Position numbers and translations under genes: made by a program | The notes under the pieces: model-generated | What the model saw: only the letters and a program-made list of their open reading frames with translations | Databases searched by the model: none | What the model was told of the DNA's origin: nothing | Assembly: GCF_008801605.1 (NCBI RefSeq) | Contig: NZ_VZPJ01000003.1 | Coordinates: forward strand, 372,001 to 436,000 | DNA from: Pseudomonas brassicacearum subsp. brassicacearum | Lineage (GTDB): Bacteria; Pseudomonadota; Gammaproteobacteria; Pseudomonadales; Pseudomonadaceae | DNA: 64,000 nt | Direction: 5' to 3' | In this document: positions 55,025-63,791 of the stretch, one piece after another | Layout of the letters: each line of letters opens with the position of its first letter | Position numbering within the stretch: position 1 is the stretch's first letter

Positions 55025-55789
55025 ATGCCAATCAACTACAACAGCTATCGATCAAAAAAAGGCTACAACAGCCGAATTCGTTTCCTGGTTTTCCATTACA
55101 CCGCAGCTAACTTCTCATCCTCCGTCAACGCGCTGACCGGCGCCTCCGTCAGTGCCCACTACTTGATTCCGGACATCACCGACCCAAGCTATTTGAACGC
55201 GGGTTTCAACGACCAACAGATTTTCAACCTGGTGGACGAAAACCAGCGCGCCTGGCACGCAGGAGTGAGCAGTTGGGGTGGCCGAACCAATCTGAATGAC
55301 ACTTCGATTGGCATTGAAATCGTCAATCGCGCCACCGATAACCAAGGGCAGTTCAGCTTCCCGCCGTATCAATCCCGGCAGATCGAGGCGATCGAAGTCG
55401 TGGCGCTGGACATCCTCAAGCGTTATCCCGACATCAGCCCCGTCAATGTGGTGGGGCATTCGGACATTGCCGCTGGCAGGAAAAGCGACCCGGGCCCGAT
55501 GTTTCCCTGGCAGGCGTTGTACGCCAAAGGCATCGGCGCCTGGTTTGATGAGCCCACGCAGAAGGCGTACAGGGAGGTGTATCAAGGCAACGGATTGCCG
55601 ACTCGTGAACAACAACTTGGACTGTTCAAGAAGTATGGCTATGACACGTCGGCCGCCACGACGGACACAGGTTTCCAGCGCCTGGTGCGCGCCTTCCAGT
55701 TGCACTTCCGTCCGGCCAGATATGACGGGGTGATGGATATTGAGACCGCCGCGAACCTGGCGGCCTTGGTGAAAAAGTATTGCCCATGA
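55025..55789 (+). CDS. N-acetylmuramoyl-L-alanine amidase (AmiD/AmpD-like)
   Basis: 254 aa. Amidase_2 domain (about 1-165): zinc ligands in FVFHYTA and VVGHSDIA, with ISIEIVN-like SIGIEIVNRA between. A C-terminal peptidoglycan-binding repeat follows (about 180-250). It cleaves the bond between N-acetylmuramate and L-alanine in cell-wall fragments. There is no obvious signal peptide or lipobox, unlike E. coli AmiD. Its flanking DNA has lower GC. It is a stand-alone gene. Confidence 0.88.
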   Translation: MPINYNSYRSKKGYNSRIRFLVFHYTAANFSSSVNALTGASVSAHYLIPDITDPSYLNAGFNDQQIFNLVDENQRAWHAGVSSWGGRTNLNDTSIGIEIVNRATDNQGQFSFPPYQSRQIEAIEVVALDILKRYPDISPVNVVGHSDIAAGRKSDPGPMFPWQALYAKGIGAWFDEPTQKAYREVYQGNGLPTREQQLGLFKKYGYDTSAATTDTGFQRLVRAFQLHFRPARYDGVMDIETAANLAALVKKYCP

Positions 55790-55833
55790 GCACGGTTGTC
55801 GCGGCTGACGGCAACCGGCCCGGGCAATGAAAC

Positions 55834-56745
55834 CTAAATGGCGTGGCGTTGCAGATTCGCCATCATTTCCTTCAGCGCTTCCAGGTTGTCGTTCGGGTGT
55901 ACGGCATTTTCGAAGTCGCAGATCTGCTGCCAATGGGCGGCGACGTCTTCGGGTGAAAAACCTTTGCGCGGATCGAAGCCCGCCCCCAGGCTGCGCTCCC
56001 AGCGCACCTTGCCCATCCAGCCGCCGCCCACTTCGAACAGGCCGGAGGTTTCCTGGCAGGTCTCACTGGCCAGGTACACCACCAGCGGGCTGACGAGTTC
56101 GGGCTTGAGTTGTTCGAATACCTGCGGCGGGATCAGGCCTTCGGTCATGCGCGTGCCGCCGGTGGGGGCGATGGCATTGACCAGGATGTTGTTCTTGCGG
56201 CCTTCGATGGCCAGGGTCCGCGTCAGGCCATAAAGGCCGAGCTTGGCCATGCCGTAGTTGGATTGGCCAAAGTTGCCGTAGATGCCGGAGGTGGAAGCGG
56301 TGAAGATCACCCGCCCGTAGTTTTGCTCACGCAGGTGCGGCCACGCGGCGCGGGTCACCTTGTAGGCACCCTCGACGTGGACGCGGTAGACCAGGTCCCA
56401 ATCGGCGTCGTCCATTTTGTGGAACGTTTTGTCCCGCAGGATCCCGGCGTTGTTGACCACCACATCGACGCGACCGAACGCGTCCAGGGCATTTTGTACC
56501 AGTTTGTCGCCATCGGTCACCGAGTCGTGGTTGGCCTCGGCGATGCCACCCGCCTTGCGGATTTCGGCGACCACCCGGTCTGCTGCCGAGGCGTTGGCCC
56601 CTTCCCCTTGAGCCGAGCCGCCAAGGTCGTTGACCAGCACTTTCGCGCCTTGTCTGGCGAACAGCAGCGCATGGGCGCGGCCCAGGCCCCCGCCGGCTCC
56701 CGTGACGATCACGACTTTATCTTCGAAGCGCACAGACTCACTCAT
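55834..56745 (-). CDS. SDR-family (3R)-hydroxyacyl-CoA dehydrogenase-like protein
   Basis: 303 aa from MSESVRFEDKVVIVTGAG. Cofactor motif TGAGGGLG at 15-22, NNAG near 95, catalytic YxxxK in SNYGMAKLGLYG. Length, VNDLGGS and the C-terminal extension (about 240-303) match the dehydrogenase unit of MFE-2 type peroxisomal proteins. It probably oxidises a hydroxyacyl-CoA in lipid or steroid-like breakdown. It lies on the same strand as the hydrolase and aldolase genes upstream, 188 bp from the hydrolase. Confidence 0.87.
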   Translation of the reverse strand: MSESVRFEDKVVIVTGAGGGLGRAHALLFARQGAKVLVNDLGGSAQGEGANASAADRVVAEIRKAGGIAEANHDSVTDGDKLVQNALDAFGRVDVVVNNAGILRDKTFHKMDDADWDLVYRVHVEGAYKVTRAAWPHLREQNYGRVIFTASTSGIYGNFGQSNYGMAKLGLYGLTRTLAIEGRKNNILVNAIAPTGGTRMTEGLIPPQVFEQLKPELVSPLVVYLASETCQETSGLFEVGGGWMGKVRWERSLGAGFDPRKGFSPEDVAAHWQQICDFENAVHPNDNLEALKEMMANLQRHAI

Positions 56746-56900
56746 GGCAGAACTCCAGCAGGCGGACAGGACAATGGGCACGAGTGTCCGGCACAAGTTG
56801 GCCGGTCACAATCAACACGGTTGCAAGTGAATGGTGGCCGATAAGGTGAGGGGATGATGCAGGCCCAGGCCACGGCGGCACATTCGATTTCCGGCGCCGC

Positions 56901-56926
56901 TATCGCGAGCAAGCTCGCTCCCACAG
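56901..56926. repeat. Single REP unit
   Basis: REP core between the SDR and alpha/beta-hydrolase genes. Confidence 0.8.
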
Positions 56927-56933
56927 GGTGTCG

Positions 56934-57836
56934 TCATGAACAGGCCATTTGTCTGCGCGGCGCGACGATGGCTTCGCGAAACGCCAGGTAATGCTGGAGT
57001 ACCTGCACCGGCGCCTCGGTGTGTGGGTAATGACCGATGTCGGGCAACAACACCGTGTCCGGGTTCGGGATCAGTGCCTCGTAGCGCGCCACCATGTGTT
57101 CACCGGAAATCGGGTCGACCGCGCCGTCAATCACCCGCAACGGCACGTCGCCGCGCCGCATCGCCTGCACCCAACGATCACGCTGCACGCGGCGTTCGGG
57201 AATATAGGCGATGAGCTTGTGCATGATCCGCGGGCCACGATGGGCTTCTATCAGGCTCCAGAAATCATCCAGTTCGCTTTCAGTGGGGCCGGTCCTGGGA
57301 CCGAAAATACGCCGAAAGCTACTGACCAGGCTTTCCCGGGAGAACGCCCGCCCCAGCAGCCAGCCCAGGGGGCTGAGCAAGAGTTTCTGGGCCCAGACCG
57401 GACGATGGGTTTCCGGGAACAGGCCGCCATTGAGAAAGACACAACTGGCGAGGCGGATGCGCGCTTCGTAGTGCCGCGCCAGCAGCTCCTGGGCCACGCT
57501 GTCACCGTAATCGTGGGCCAGCACATGCAGCGCGCCCCTCACATTCAGGTGCGCCAGCAAGGCCTGTTGCAGATCGGCTTGCTCCAGCAGGCTGTAGACG
57601 TGATCCGTCGGTTTGGCGGAGTCGCCGAAACCGAGCATGTCACACGCGATCACCCGGTAGCGTTGCGCCAACGGTTGCCATAGGTAATGCCAATCCCAAC
57701 TGGCGGTGGGAAAACCGTGGATCAGCAGCAGCGGCTCGCCCTGCCCGGCCACCCAGTAACGGATGGCATGACCACGGAACATGAAGATCTGGCTGCGCTG
57801 GCGCCAGATACGCAGGGGAATCTGGGCCAGGGCCAT
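56934..57836 (-). CDS. Alpha/beta-hydrolase
   Basis: 300 aa from MALAQIPLRIWRQRS. The oxyanion loop LLIHGFPTASWDW near 38 is followed by the strand ACDMLGFGDSAKP. The residue at the usual nucleophile elbow reads HDYGDS: an Asp nucleophile is likely, as in haloalkane dehalogenases and epoxide hydrolases. The substrate is unknown. Its ATG overlaps the stop of the aldolase gene (TGATG), implying coupled translation. Confidence 0.85.
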   Translation of the reverse strand: MALAQIPLRIWRQRSQIFMFRGHAIRYWVAGQGEPLLLIHGFPTASWDWHYLWQPLAQRYRVIACDMLGFGDSAKPTDHVYSLLEQADLQQALLAHLNVRGALHVLAHDYGDSVAQELLARHYEARIRLASCVFLNGGLFPETHRPVWAQKLLLSPLGWLLGRAFSRESLVSSFRRIFGPRTGPTESELDDFWSLIEAHRGPRIMHKLIAYIPERRVQRDRWVQAMRRGDVPLRVIDGAVDPISGEHMVARYEALIPNPDTVLLPDIGHYPHTEAPVQVLQHYLAFREAIVAPRRQMACS

Positions 57837-58618
57837 CAACTTCTATACCCGGCATCTTGTTGATCGAGCTTGCGCAATAACGCCGGCCAGGCCAACGCGC
57901 CGCCCATGCCCTGGGCGCTTTTGGTCACCCCGGCGATCATCGCCCGGGCGCCAGCCAGGATCTGCGGTTCGATGGCAATCAGCTCGGCCCCGCCGCTCTG
58001 CGCCAGGACCTGGATGTCACAGGCCCGTTGAAAGGTGAACATCATCAGGAAAGTATCGGCGATGGTCCCGCCGCAGGTCAGCAAGCCATGGTTGTGCAGC
58101 ATCAGGAAGTTGCTCTCGCCCAGGTCCGCCTGCAGGCGAGCCTTTTCTTCGTGATTCAAGGCCACCCCTTCGTAGGCGTGATAGGCCAGGCTCGACAGCA
58201 CGAACAGCGATTGCTGGCTGATCGGCAGCATCCCCTGCTTCTGGGCCGATACCGCCACCCCGGCTGCCGTGTGGGTGTGCAACACACAGGCCACATCATG
58301 GCGCACCTCATGCACCGCGCTGTGGATGGTGTAGCCGGCCGGGTTGATCTCGTAGGGGCTGTCCATCAACTTGTTGCCGGCCTGATCGACCTTGACCAGG
58401 CTCGAGGCGGTGATTTCATGGAACATCATCCCGAACGGGTTGATCAGGAAATCCTCGGTACCGGGAACCTTTGCGGAAATATGGGTGAAGATCAGGTCAT
58501 CCCAACCATGCAGCGCGACAAGCCGATAACAGGCGGCAAGGTCCACCCGGGTTTGCCATTCGGCCGCACTGACCTGATCCTTGATGCTGAGTGTCGTTTG
58601 GATGGGCGCTACGCTCAC
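57836..58618 (-). CDS. Class II aldolase/adducin-family protein
   Basis: 260 aa with GTG start at 58616-58618. Class II aldolase fold: HISAKVP; metal His pair in LHTHTAAGVA, and HNHGLLTCG. Family members are fuculose-type aldolases, sugar epimerases or unrelated adducin-like proteins. First gene of a three-gene minus-strand unit with hydrolase and SDR genes. Confidence 0.87.
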   Translation of the reverse strand: MSVAPIQTTLSIKDQVSAAEWQTRVDLAACYRLVALHGWDDLIFTHISAKVPGTEDFLINPFGMMFHEITASSLVKVDQAGNKLMDSPYEINPAGYTIHSAVHEVRHDVACVLHTHTAAGVAVSAQKQGMLPISQQSLFVLSSLAYHAYEGVALNHEEKARLQADLGESNFLMLHNHGLLTCGGTIADTFLMMFTFQRACDIQVLAQSGGAELIAIEPQILAGARAMIAGVTKSAQGMGGALAWPALLRKLDQQDAGYRS

Positions 58619-58751
58619 GGCTCTGACCTCTGGTTTCTTATATGTCTCGATCGAAACGTCGTACGCAAGAAAATCAGTCTAGTCAGCTCTTTCAGAGGCG
58701 GTAGTTGCGTTGGCAGCCAGCTTACTGGCCGAACGAGTCAGCGCATCCGCT

Positions 58752-59207
58752 TCAAGGGCGCAACGTATCGATCAACTCAGCGAGCCATGGCTCGGCGTCG
58801 GTTTCCGGCGTGACGCTTTCGCTGGCATCCAGACGCAGCATCGGCAGCACCTCGCGTACGCCCAATTCGACGAACAGCTCGCACATCTGCTCGCCACCGG
58901 CGCAGAAGGTATCCCCATAGCTGGCGTCGCCCAGGCCGATCACCGCGCCAGGCAAACCGCGAAAGAATCCGGGCAACTGGTCGCGGATGACCGAATACAA
59001 CGGCATCAGATTGTCCGGCAACTCCCCCATACCGGTGGTGGAAGTCACTGCCAGCACGGCCTCTGGTGCGAATGCCTGCACATCCGCCAGGGTCGCACGC
59101 GGGTCGTGCCAGGCTTCGAAACCTGCCTCGCGAAGCAGTTTGGCGGCGTGCCGGGCGACTTCTTCGGCGGTGCCATACACCGAGCCGGAAAGAATGGCGA
59201 CTTTCAT
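58752..59207 (-). CDS. Flavodoxin (MioC-like)
   Basis: 151 aa from MKVAILSGSVYGTAEEVARH. FMN phosphate loop SGSVYGTAEE, STTGMGELPDN and ALGDASYGDTFC-like GLGDASYGDTF are typical. It carries electrons to flavin enzymes; MioC-type members assist biotin synthase. It is divergent from the LOV gene over 153 bp. Confidence 0.9.
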   Translation of the reverse strand: MKVAILSGSVYGTAEEVARHAAKLLREAGFEAWHDPRATLADVQAFAPEAVLAVTSTTGMGELPDNLMPLYSVIRDQLPGFFRGLPGAVIGLGDASYGDTFCAGGEQMCELFVELGVREVLPMLRLDASESVTPETDAEPWLAELIDTLRP

Positions 59208-59360
59208 CAATCTGATCCTGAACCTGAAAAAAGAGCCGGAATAGTAACAGTTGCACCTGTCCGGCTGCGAATGGCTCTCAACGGCCCCAATGGCCAGTGG
59301 ACAGCCTATCGATTTCTTTTAGAATGCTGATCCTACAAGGATGTTCAAAGGGTTCTCCCC

Positions 59361-59834
59361 ATGATCAACGCTCAACTGATGCAACTGGTCATCAATGCTT
59401 CGAACGACGGGATTGTCATCGCCGAAAAAGAAGGTGAAGACAATATCCTGATCTACGTGAACCCGGCCTTCGAACGATTGACCGGTTATCACCGCGACGA
59501 AATCCTTTATCAGGATTGCCGATTCCTGCAATCGGGTGATCGGGACCAGCCTTCGCTGGAGCTCATTCGCAAAGCCTTGAAAGAGGGTGGTGCCTGTCGT
59601 GAGGTGCTGCGCAATTACCGCAAGGACGGCACGCCGTTCTGGAATGAGTTGTCACTGTCCACGGTAAAAAACCAGGCTGACGGGCATACCTATTTCGTGG
59701 GTGTGCAAAAAGACGTCACGACCCAGGTCAAGGCTCAACAACGCGTCGCCCAACTGGAAAAGGAGCTGGCCGACGCACGGGAGACCATTGCCCGACTCGA
59801 AGCGACGAACGGTTCAAACAAACCCACGAATTAA
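59361..59834 (+). CDS. Short LOV blue-light photoreceptor (PpSB1-like)
   Basis: 157 aa. Single LOV (PAS) domain at about 15-120: VNPAFERLTGY, then DCRFLQ with Cys53, which forms the FMN adduct in blue light, then RNYRKDGTPFWNELSLS. A helical coiled coil (about 120-150) follows. There is no output domain. Start, length and motifs match the P. putida SB1-LOV family, where Cys53 is the photoactive residue. It is the first gene of a plus-strand pair with the PilZ-like gene (54-bp gap). Confidence 0.93.
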   Translation: MINAQLMQLVINASNDGIVIAEKEGEDNILIYVNPAFERLTGYHRDEILYQDCRFLQSGDRDQPSLELIRKALKEGGACREVLRNYRKDGTPFWNELSLSTVKNQADGHTYFVGVQKDVTTQVKAQQRVAQLEKELADARETIARLEATNGSNKPTN

Positions 59835-59888
59835 TGGTCAGTCACTACAATCACCAGTGAACACGTAAATTATCATTTCGAGCAGATC

Positions 59889-60494
59889 ATGCAGCGCGAT
59901 GCCCTCCTGACGCAGGATGAACTGGATTTCATCCGGACCATGCAACACAACCCGCAGCTGAACGAGCGGGATGTCACGTCGAGCTTGCTGGTAAACGGTG
60001 GGTCGCAGATCCGTGACTTGCTGACACGTCTGGCGGCAAATGAGCAGGTTACGCTGCAAGCCAGTTTCGAAAACCAGCAAATGACCTTTCCGCTGCATCT
60101 GGTGGAAGACGAATTCCATGCGATGCACCTGCGCCTGGGTGTGCCGAGCATCTACGAAGACGGACCGAAGATACGCCCATGGCGCCTGGCGCTCGAAGAG
60201 CCGGTGGCGCTGGAAAATATCAAGGGTCAGCCGGGACCGCTGTGGGTCCACGAAGTCTCCTGCAAAGGCGTATTGGTAGAGAACCGCAGTCGGACCAAAC
60301 CGCCGAAGCAGTTTGCCTTGTGGTTCAGCCCATCAGGCTACGAGAGAATTTCGTTGCGAGGCAGCTTCGAACGGGAAACCGATCGCGGTCTGTTTGCCTA
60401 CCACCTGAACCAGAATGACCAGGACGAGACGGAGCGCCTGCGCCAGTACATCCTGCAGCAACATCGCCTGACCCATCCAACCATGCATCTCTAG
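59889..60494 (+). CDS. PilZ-like protein of unknown function
   Basis: 201 aa. The N-terminal part (about 1-95) resembles the YcgR-N type; the second half (about 96-190) begins with RPWRLALEEPVAL and contains VSCKGVLVE, a degenerate form of the PilZ signatures RxxxR and (D/N)xSxxG. Cyclic di-GMP binding is possible but the motifs are weak. It follows the LOV gene on the same strand and converges with the MerR-type gene. Confidence 0.6.
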   Translation: MQRDALLTQDELDFIRTMQHNPQLNERDVTSSLLVNGGSQIRDLLTRLAANEQVTLQASFENQQMTFPLHLVEDEFHAMHLRLGVPSIYEDGPKIRPWRLALEEPVALENIKGQPGPLWVHEVSCKGVLVENRSRTKPPKQFALWFSPSGYERISLRGSFERETDRGLFAYHLNQNDQDETERLRQYILQQHRLTHPTMHL

Positions 60495-60544
60495 TGTCCT
60501 GTTTCGCAAATACGTTTCTTTTTGACAATGTGATACAGGACACT
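60493..60544. terminator. Inverted repeat between convergent PilZ-like and MerR-type genes
   Basis: agtgtcctgt (60493-60502) and acaggacact (60535-60544) are perfect complements across 32 bases, filling the gap between two convergent stops. It could be a weak terminator, or the ends of a tiny mobile element (see findings). Confidence 0.4.
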
Positions 60545-60548
60545 CCAT

Positions 60549-61508
60549 TCAGGTATCCAGATTGCCCGCAATGAATTGACGCAGGCGCTGGCGCATCACT
60601 GTCCCCTCACTCCCCAGACAACCGATCGAGGACCCGACAAGGCTCTCCTGTGCCAGATCGGATGCTTCACCGGCCAGCATCAACGGGCAATCCAGGCTCA
60701 TTGCCAACTTCCCCAAGCGTTTAGGTAGATCGGCCGCTGGCGCATGATTGGAAACCAGCACCAATGCCACCGGCTGGATCTTCTGGCACACCAGGGTCAG
60801 TTCCTCGAACGGCAGGCCGATCGACAACAGCCTGACGCCGACTTCCGCCTTGGACAGGAACAGCCCTGTAACCAGCAACTCCAGTTCATGGCAATGATCG
60901 GCAATCGCGCAGACCAGAACACGCGGCGACGCACCTTCGCGCTTGAGCAAGAGCCGCTGGATGATGCGCGAACGCAGGAAACCATCAAGAAACACCCATT
61001 CGCTGGCTTGCCCGAACGTCTGCTGGCGTTGCAATAGCTGTCGCCAAAGCGGCATCAGGATGTCCTGGAAGACGATTGGCACGGTATAGGTGGAAAAGAC
61101 CTGCCCGTAGACGCGATCCAGCTCCACATCGTCAAAGTTGCTAACCGCGTCCGCCACCTGTTGTTGCCAGCGGGCATGATCGGCCCTGACCAGATCGGAG
61201 GAGATCAGCGTGGAGACCGGTTGCACCGACTCGGTCTTCGCCAGGATCTTTCCCACTTTGCTGACGGCCACCCCGCGCTCTATCCAAGCCAGGATGCTGC
61301 GCACTTTTTCAATATCGCCCAACGAGTACAGGCGATGCCCGCTTTCGGTGCGGGTAGGTTGGATCAAACCGTAGCGCCGCTCCCAGGCGCGCAGGGTCAC
61401 GGGGTTCACGCCGGTCATGCGCGCGACTTCGCGAATGGGAAACAGGTCTTCCCGCTTCAAGGCACCTGATGCCTGGAAAACGAAGCCATCCTCTGTGATC
61501 ACACTCAT
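60549..61508 (-). CDS. LitR-like MerR-family light regulator (class II, PplR-like)
   Basis: 319 aa from the ATG at 61508; a TTG 12 bases upstream is possible. MerR winged helix (about 20-90, IREVARMTGVNPVTLRAWERRYGL) is followed by a domain resembling the B12-binding region of LitR/CarH (about 95-300), without an evident DxHxxG cobalamin-binding motif. This is the class II LitR arrangement. In P. putida such proteins (PplR) act with a short LOV protein in light-induced gene expression. It converges with the LOV-PilZ gene pair and is divergent from the gene at 61729. Confidence 0.85.
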   Translation of the reverse strand: MSVITEDGFVFQASGALKREDLFPIREVARMTGVNPVTLRAWERRYGLIQPTRTESGHRLYSLGDIEKVRSILAWIERGVAVSKVGKILAKTESVQPVSTLISSDLVRADHARWQQQVADAVSNFDDVELDRVYGQVFSTYTVPIVFQDILMPLWRQLLQRQQTFGQASEWVFLDGFLRSRIIQRLLLKREGASPRVLVCAIADHCHELELLVTGLFLSKAEVGVRLLSIGLPFEELTLVCQKIQPVALVLVSNHAPAADLPKRLGKLAMSLDCPLMLAGEASDLAQESLVGSSIGCLGSEGTVMRQRLRQFIAGNLDT

Positions 61509-61563
61509 TTTGGCAGGCAATTCCGACTGGCAAATTGGATCCTAGTTTACCCCTCCCAGGACA

Positions 61564-61573
61564 TGTCATGACA
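61564..61573. promoter_or_regulatory. Short palindrome upstream of the MerR-type gene
   Basis: tgtcatgaca is a perfect 10-bp palindrome 55 bp upstream of the MerR-type ATG, between it and the divergent gene. It may be an operator; no further copy was found. Confidence 0.3.
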
Positions 61574-61728
61574 AGGATAAACGTACTCGATGTGCGGTTT
61601 TGTTGTTTTATGCGCAATCGGGAATAATCCTTGCCTGTTTTTTGGCGACCAGACGCTACCCACCACCCCGGGGCGTCCCTCGCGAACCTCCTACCCGGAG
61701 TGCCGCGCCTGTCTTACGGAGATACATG

Positions 61729-62289
61729 ATGTCTACCTCACCCGTCACCTTGATGGTTGCCCGCCGCGTCGCCAATGGACGCTATCAGGACCTGATCGCC
61801 TGGTTGCGCGAAGGCGAACAACTGGCAACCGACTTTCCCGGCTACCTGGGTTCCGGCGTGCTCGCCCCACCGCCCGAGGACGATGAATTCCAGATCATCT
61901 TCCGTTTTGCCGACGAGCAGACGCTGCACGCCTGGGAACACTCGGCCTCGCGCACGGCCTGGCTGGGACGGGGCAGCGATCTGTTCGCCCATCCCTCCGA
62001 ACACCGGGTGCGTGGCATCGATGGCTGGTTCGGTGCGGTCGGCCAGCGTCCTCCACGCTGGAAACAGGCCGTGGCCATCTGGCTGGCGTTCTTTCCCGTC
62101 TCGCTGTTGTTCAATTTCCTGTTGGGGCCGCTGCTGGGCGAACTGGGCCTGTTGAGCCGCGTGCTCATCAGCACGCTCATGCTGACGCCGCTGATGGTCT
62201 ACCTGTTTATCCCGATGTCGACCCATCTGCTGGCGAACTGGCTCAACAGTGCGCCGCAGCGGACGTTGCCGACTACGCAGAATCATTGA
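61729..62289 (+). CDS. Antibiotic-biosynthesis-monooxygenase-like membrane protein
   Basis: 186 aa. The first part (about 1-110) has the ABM/dabb-like ferredoxin fold (PVTLMVARRV, FQIIFRFADEQTLHAWEHS). Two membrane helices (about 115-170, AVAIWLAFFPVSLLFNFLL) follow. ATG at 61726 is also possible, but ggag is better spaced to the ATG at 61729. Divergent from the LitR-like gene, so a probable target. Biochemical role unknown. Confidence 0.75.
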   Translation: MSTSPVTLMVARRVANGRYQDLIAWLREGEQLATDFPGYLGSGVLAPPPEDDEFQIIFRFADEQTLHAWEHSASRTAWLGRGSDLFAHPSEHRVRGIDGWFGAVGQRPPRWKQAVAIWLAFFPVSLLFNFLLGPLLGELGLLSRVLISTLMLTPLMVYLFIPMSTHLLANWLNSAPQRTLPTTQNH

Positions 62290-62323
62290 AGCCGCCAGCC
62301 CAGACTCATGGGCGACAAAAAAC

Positions 62324-62415
62324 CTGTGGGAGCGAGCTTGCTCGCGATGAGGCCGGTATATCCACACCAGGTGTTGGCCGTCAGTCCGCTATCGCGAGCA
62401 AGCTCGCTCCCACAG
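62324..62415. repeat. REP doublet (REPIN-like)
   Basis: 92-bp unit with cores gtgggagcgagcttgctcg (left) and its inverted partner (right), located between the ABM-like gene and folM. Confidence 0.88.
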
Positions 62416-62461
62416 GGGAACTCTGGATTCACCTTTGGACATAGGAGGCGCCCCGCGTCGC

Positions 62462-62470
62462 TGTTATAGT
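62462..62470 (+). promoter_or_regulatory. Candidate extended -10 promoter of folM
   Basis: tgttatagt matches an extended -10 element (tgn-tatant type) 30 bp before the folM ATG. A clear -35 at standard spacing is not seen. Confidence 0.45.
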
Positions 62471-62499
62471 TTTGCTCTTGCCGTGAACCGAGCCGTCCT

Positions 62500-63210
62500 A
62501 TGTCCAGCGCCACCGCTCCGATCCTGATCACTGGCGCAGCCCAGCGCGTCGGCCTGCATTGCGCCCGGCGATTGCTGGAAGACGGGCAACCGGTGATCGC
62601 GACCTACCGAACCGAACGCCCCGGTGTGCAAACGTTGCGGGACCTGGGCGCGGTCGTGCTGTTTGCCGACTTCTCCAGCGAAGCGGGGATCCTGACCTTT
62701 ATCGAACAACTCAAGCAGCACACCGACCGGCTGCGGGCCATTGTGCACAATGCCTCGGCCTGGCTGGCCGAAGACCCGGGCAGCGAAACGGCGGCCTTCA
62801 ACGCCATGTTCGGCGTGCACATGCTTGCGCCTTACCTGATCAACCTGCACTGCGCCGAGCTGCTGCAGCGTTCAGCCCCAGCGGATATCGTGCACATCAG
62901 CGATGACGTGACCCGCAAGGGCAGCGCCCGGCATATCGCCTATTGCGCCACCAAGGCCGGCCTGGAAAGCCTGACCCTGTCGTTCGCGGCGAAGTTCGCC
63001 CCGGCGATCAAGGTCAACGGCATCGCCCCGGCCCTGCTACTGTTCAACCCCGAAGACGACGCGGCTTACCGCGCCAAGGCCCTGGCCAAGTCCGCGCTGG
63101 GCATCGAACCCGGCAGCGAAGTGATCTACCAGAGCCTGCGTTATCTGCTGGACAACCCTTATGTCACCGGCACGACCCTGACCGTCAACGGCGGGCGGCA
63201 CGTCAAATAG
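62500..63210 (+). CDS. folM: Dihydromonapterin reductase (SDR family)
   Basis: 236 aa. SDR cofactor motif TGAAQRVG at 12-19 (TGxxxRxG, the pteridine-reductase type), NAS, and catalytic YxxxK in YCATKAG. It reduces dihydromonapterin to tetrahydromonapterin with NADPH, a cofactor for phenylalanine hydroxylase in Pseudomonas. It leads a compact folM-folE-folX run. Confidence 0.9.
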   Translation: MSSATAPILITGAAQRVGLHCARRLLEDGQPVIATYRTERPGVQTLRDLGAVVLFADFSSEAGILTFIEQLKQHTDRLRAIVHNASAWLAEDPGSETAAFNAMFGVHMLAPYLINLHCAELLQRSAPADIVHISDDVTRKGSARHIAYCATKAGLESLTLSFAAKFAPAIKVNGIAPALLLFNPEDDAAYRAKALAKSALGIEPGSEVIYQSLRYLLDNPYVTGTTLTVNGGRHVK

Positions 63211-63230
63211 CCTTGTTTCGAGGATGCACC

Positions 63231-63791
63231 ATGACGCTATCCCTGCCCCAGAATTACCGCGAGATCCTTATAGGCCTGGGGGAAAACCCCGAGCGCGAAG
63301 GTCTGCTCGATACCCCGGTCCGTGCCGCCAAGGCCATGCAGTACCTCTGCCATGGGTATGAACAAAGCGTCGAGCAGATCGTCAACGGCGCGCTGTTCGC
63401 CTCTGACAGCGATGAAATGGTGATCGTCGCCGACATCGAACTCTATTCACTCTGCGAACATCACCTGTTGCCCTTCATCGGCAAGGCCCATGTGGCTTAT
63501 ATTCCTACGGGCAAGGTCCTGGGGCTGTCGAAAATCGCCCGGCTGGTGGACATGTTCGCCCGCCGCCTGCAAATCCAGGAGAACCTGACCCGGCAAATCG
63601 CCGACGCGGTGCAGCAGGTCACCCAGGCCGCCGGCGTGGCGGTGGTGATCGAGGCCCAGCACATGTGCATGATGATGCGCGGTGTCGAAAAACAGAACTC
63701 GACCATGAACACCTCGGTGATGCTCGGCGCCTTTCGCGATTCCAGCACCACGCGCCAGGAGTTCCTGCAATTGATTCGACGGAGCAATTAA
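63231..63791 (+). CDS. folE: GTP cyclohydrolase I
   Basis: 186 aa. Zinc ligands in [11 protein letters not shown] and [18 protein letters not shown] follows the first. Converts GTP to 7,8-dihydroneopterin triphosphate. Placed 20 bp after folM; probably devoted to monapterin rather than folate alone, since FolX follows directly. Confidence 0.95.
   Translation: MTLSLPQNYREILIGLGENPEREGLLDTPVRAAKAMQYLCHGYEQSVEQIVNGALFASDSDEMVIVADIELYSLCEHHLLPFIGKAHVAYIPTGKVLGLSKIARLVDMFARRLQIQENLTRQIADAVQQVTQAAGVAVVIEAQHMCMMMRGVEKQNSTMNTSVMLGAFRDSSTTRQEFLQLIRRSN

Noticed and set aside
59208..61728. LitR/CarH-type operator (tgtaca-like repeats) near the light genes
   Set aside because: I searched the gaps upstream of the LOV, MerR-type and ABM-like genes and saw no convincing pair of such half sites; only the 10-bp palindrome at 61564 was recorded.
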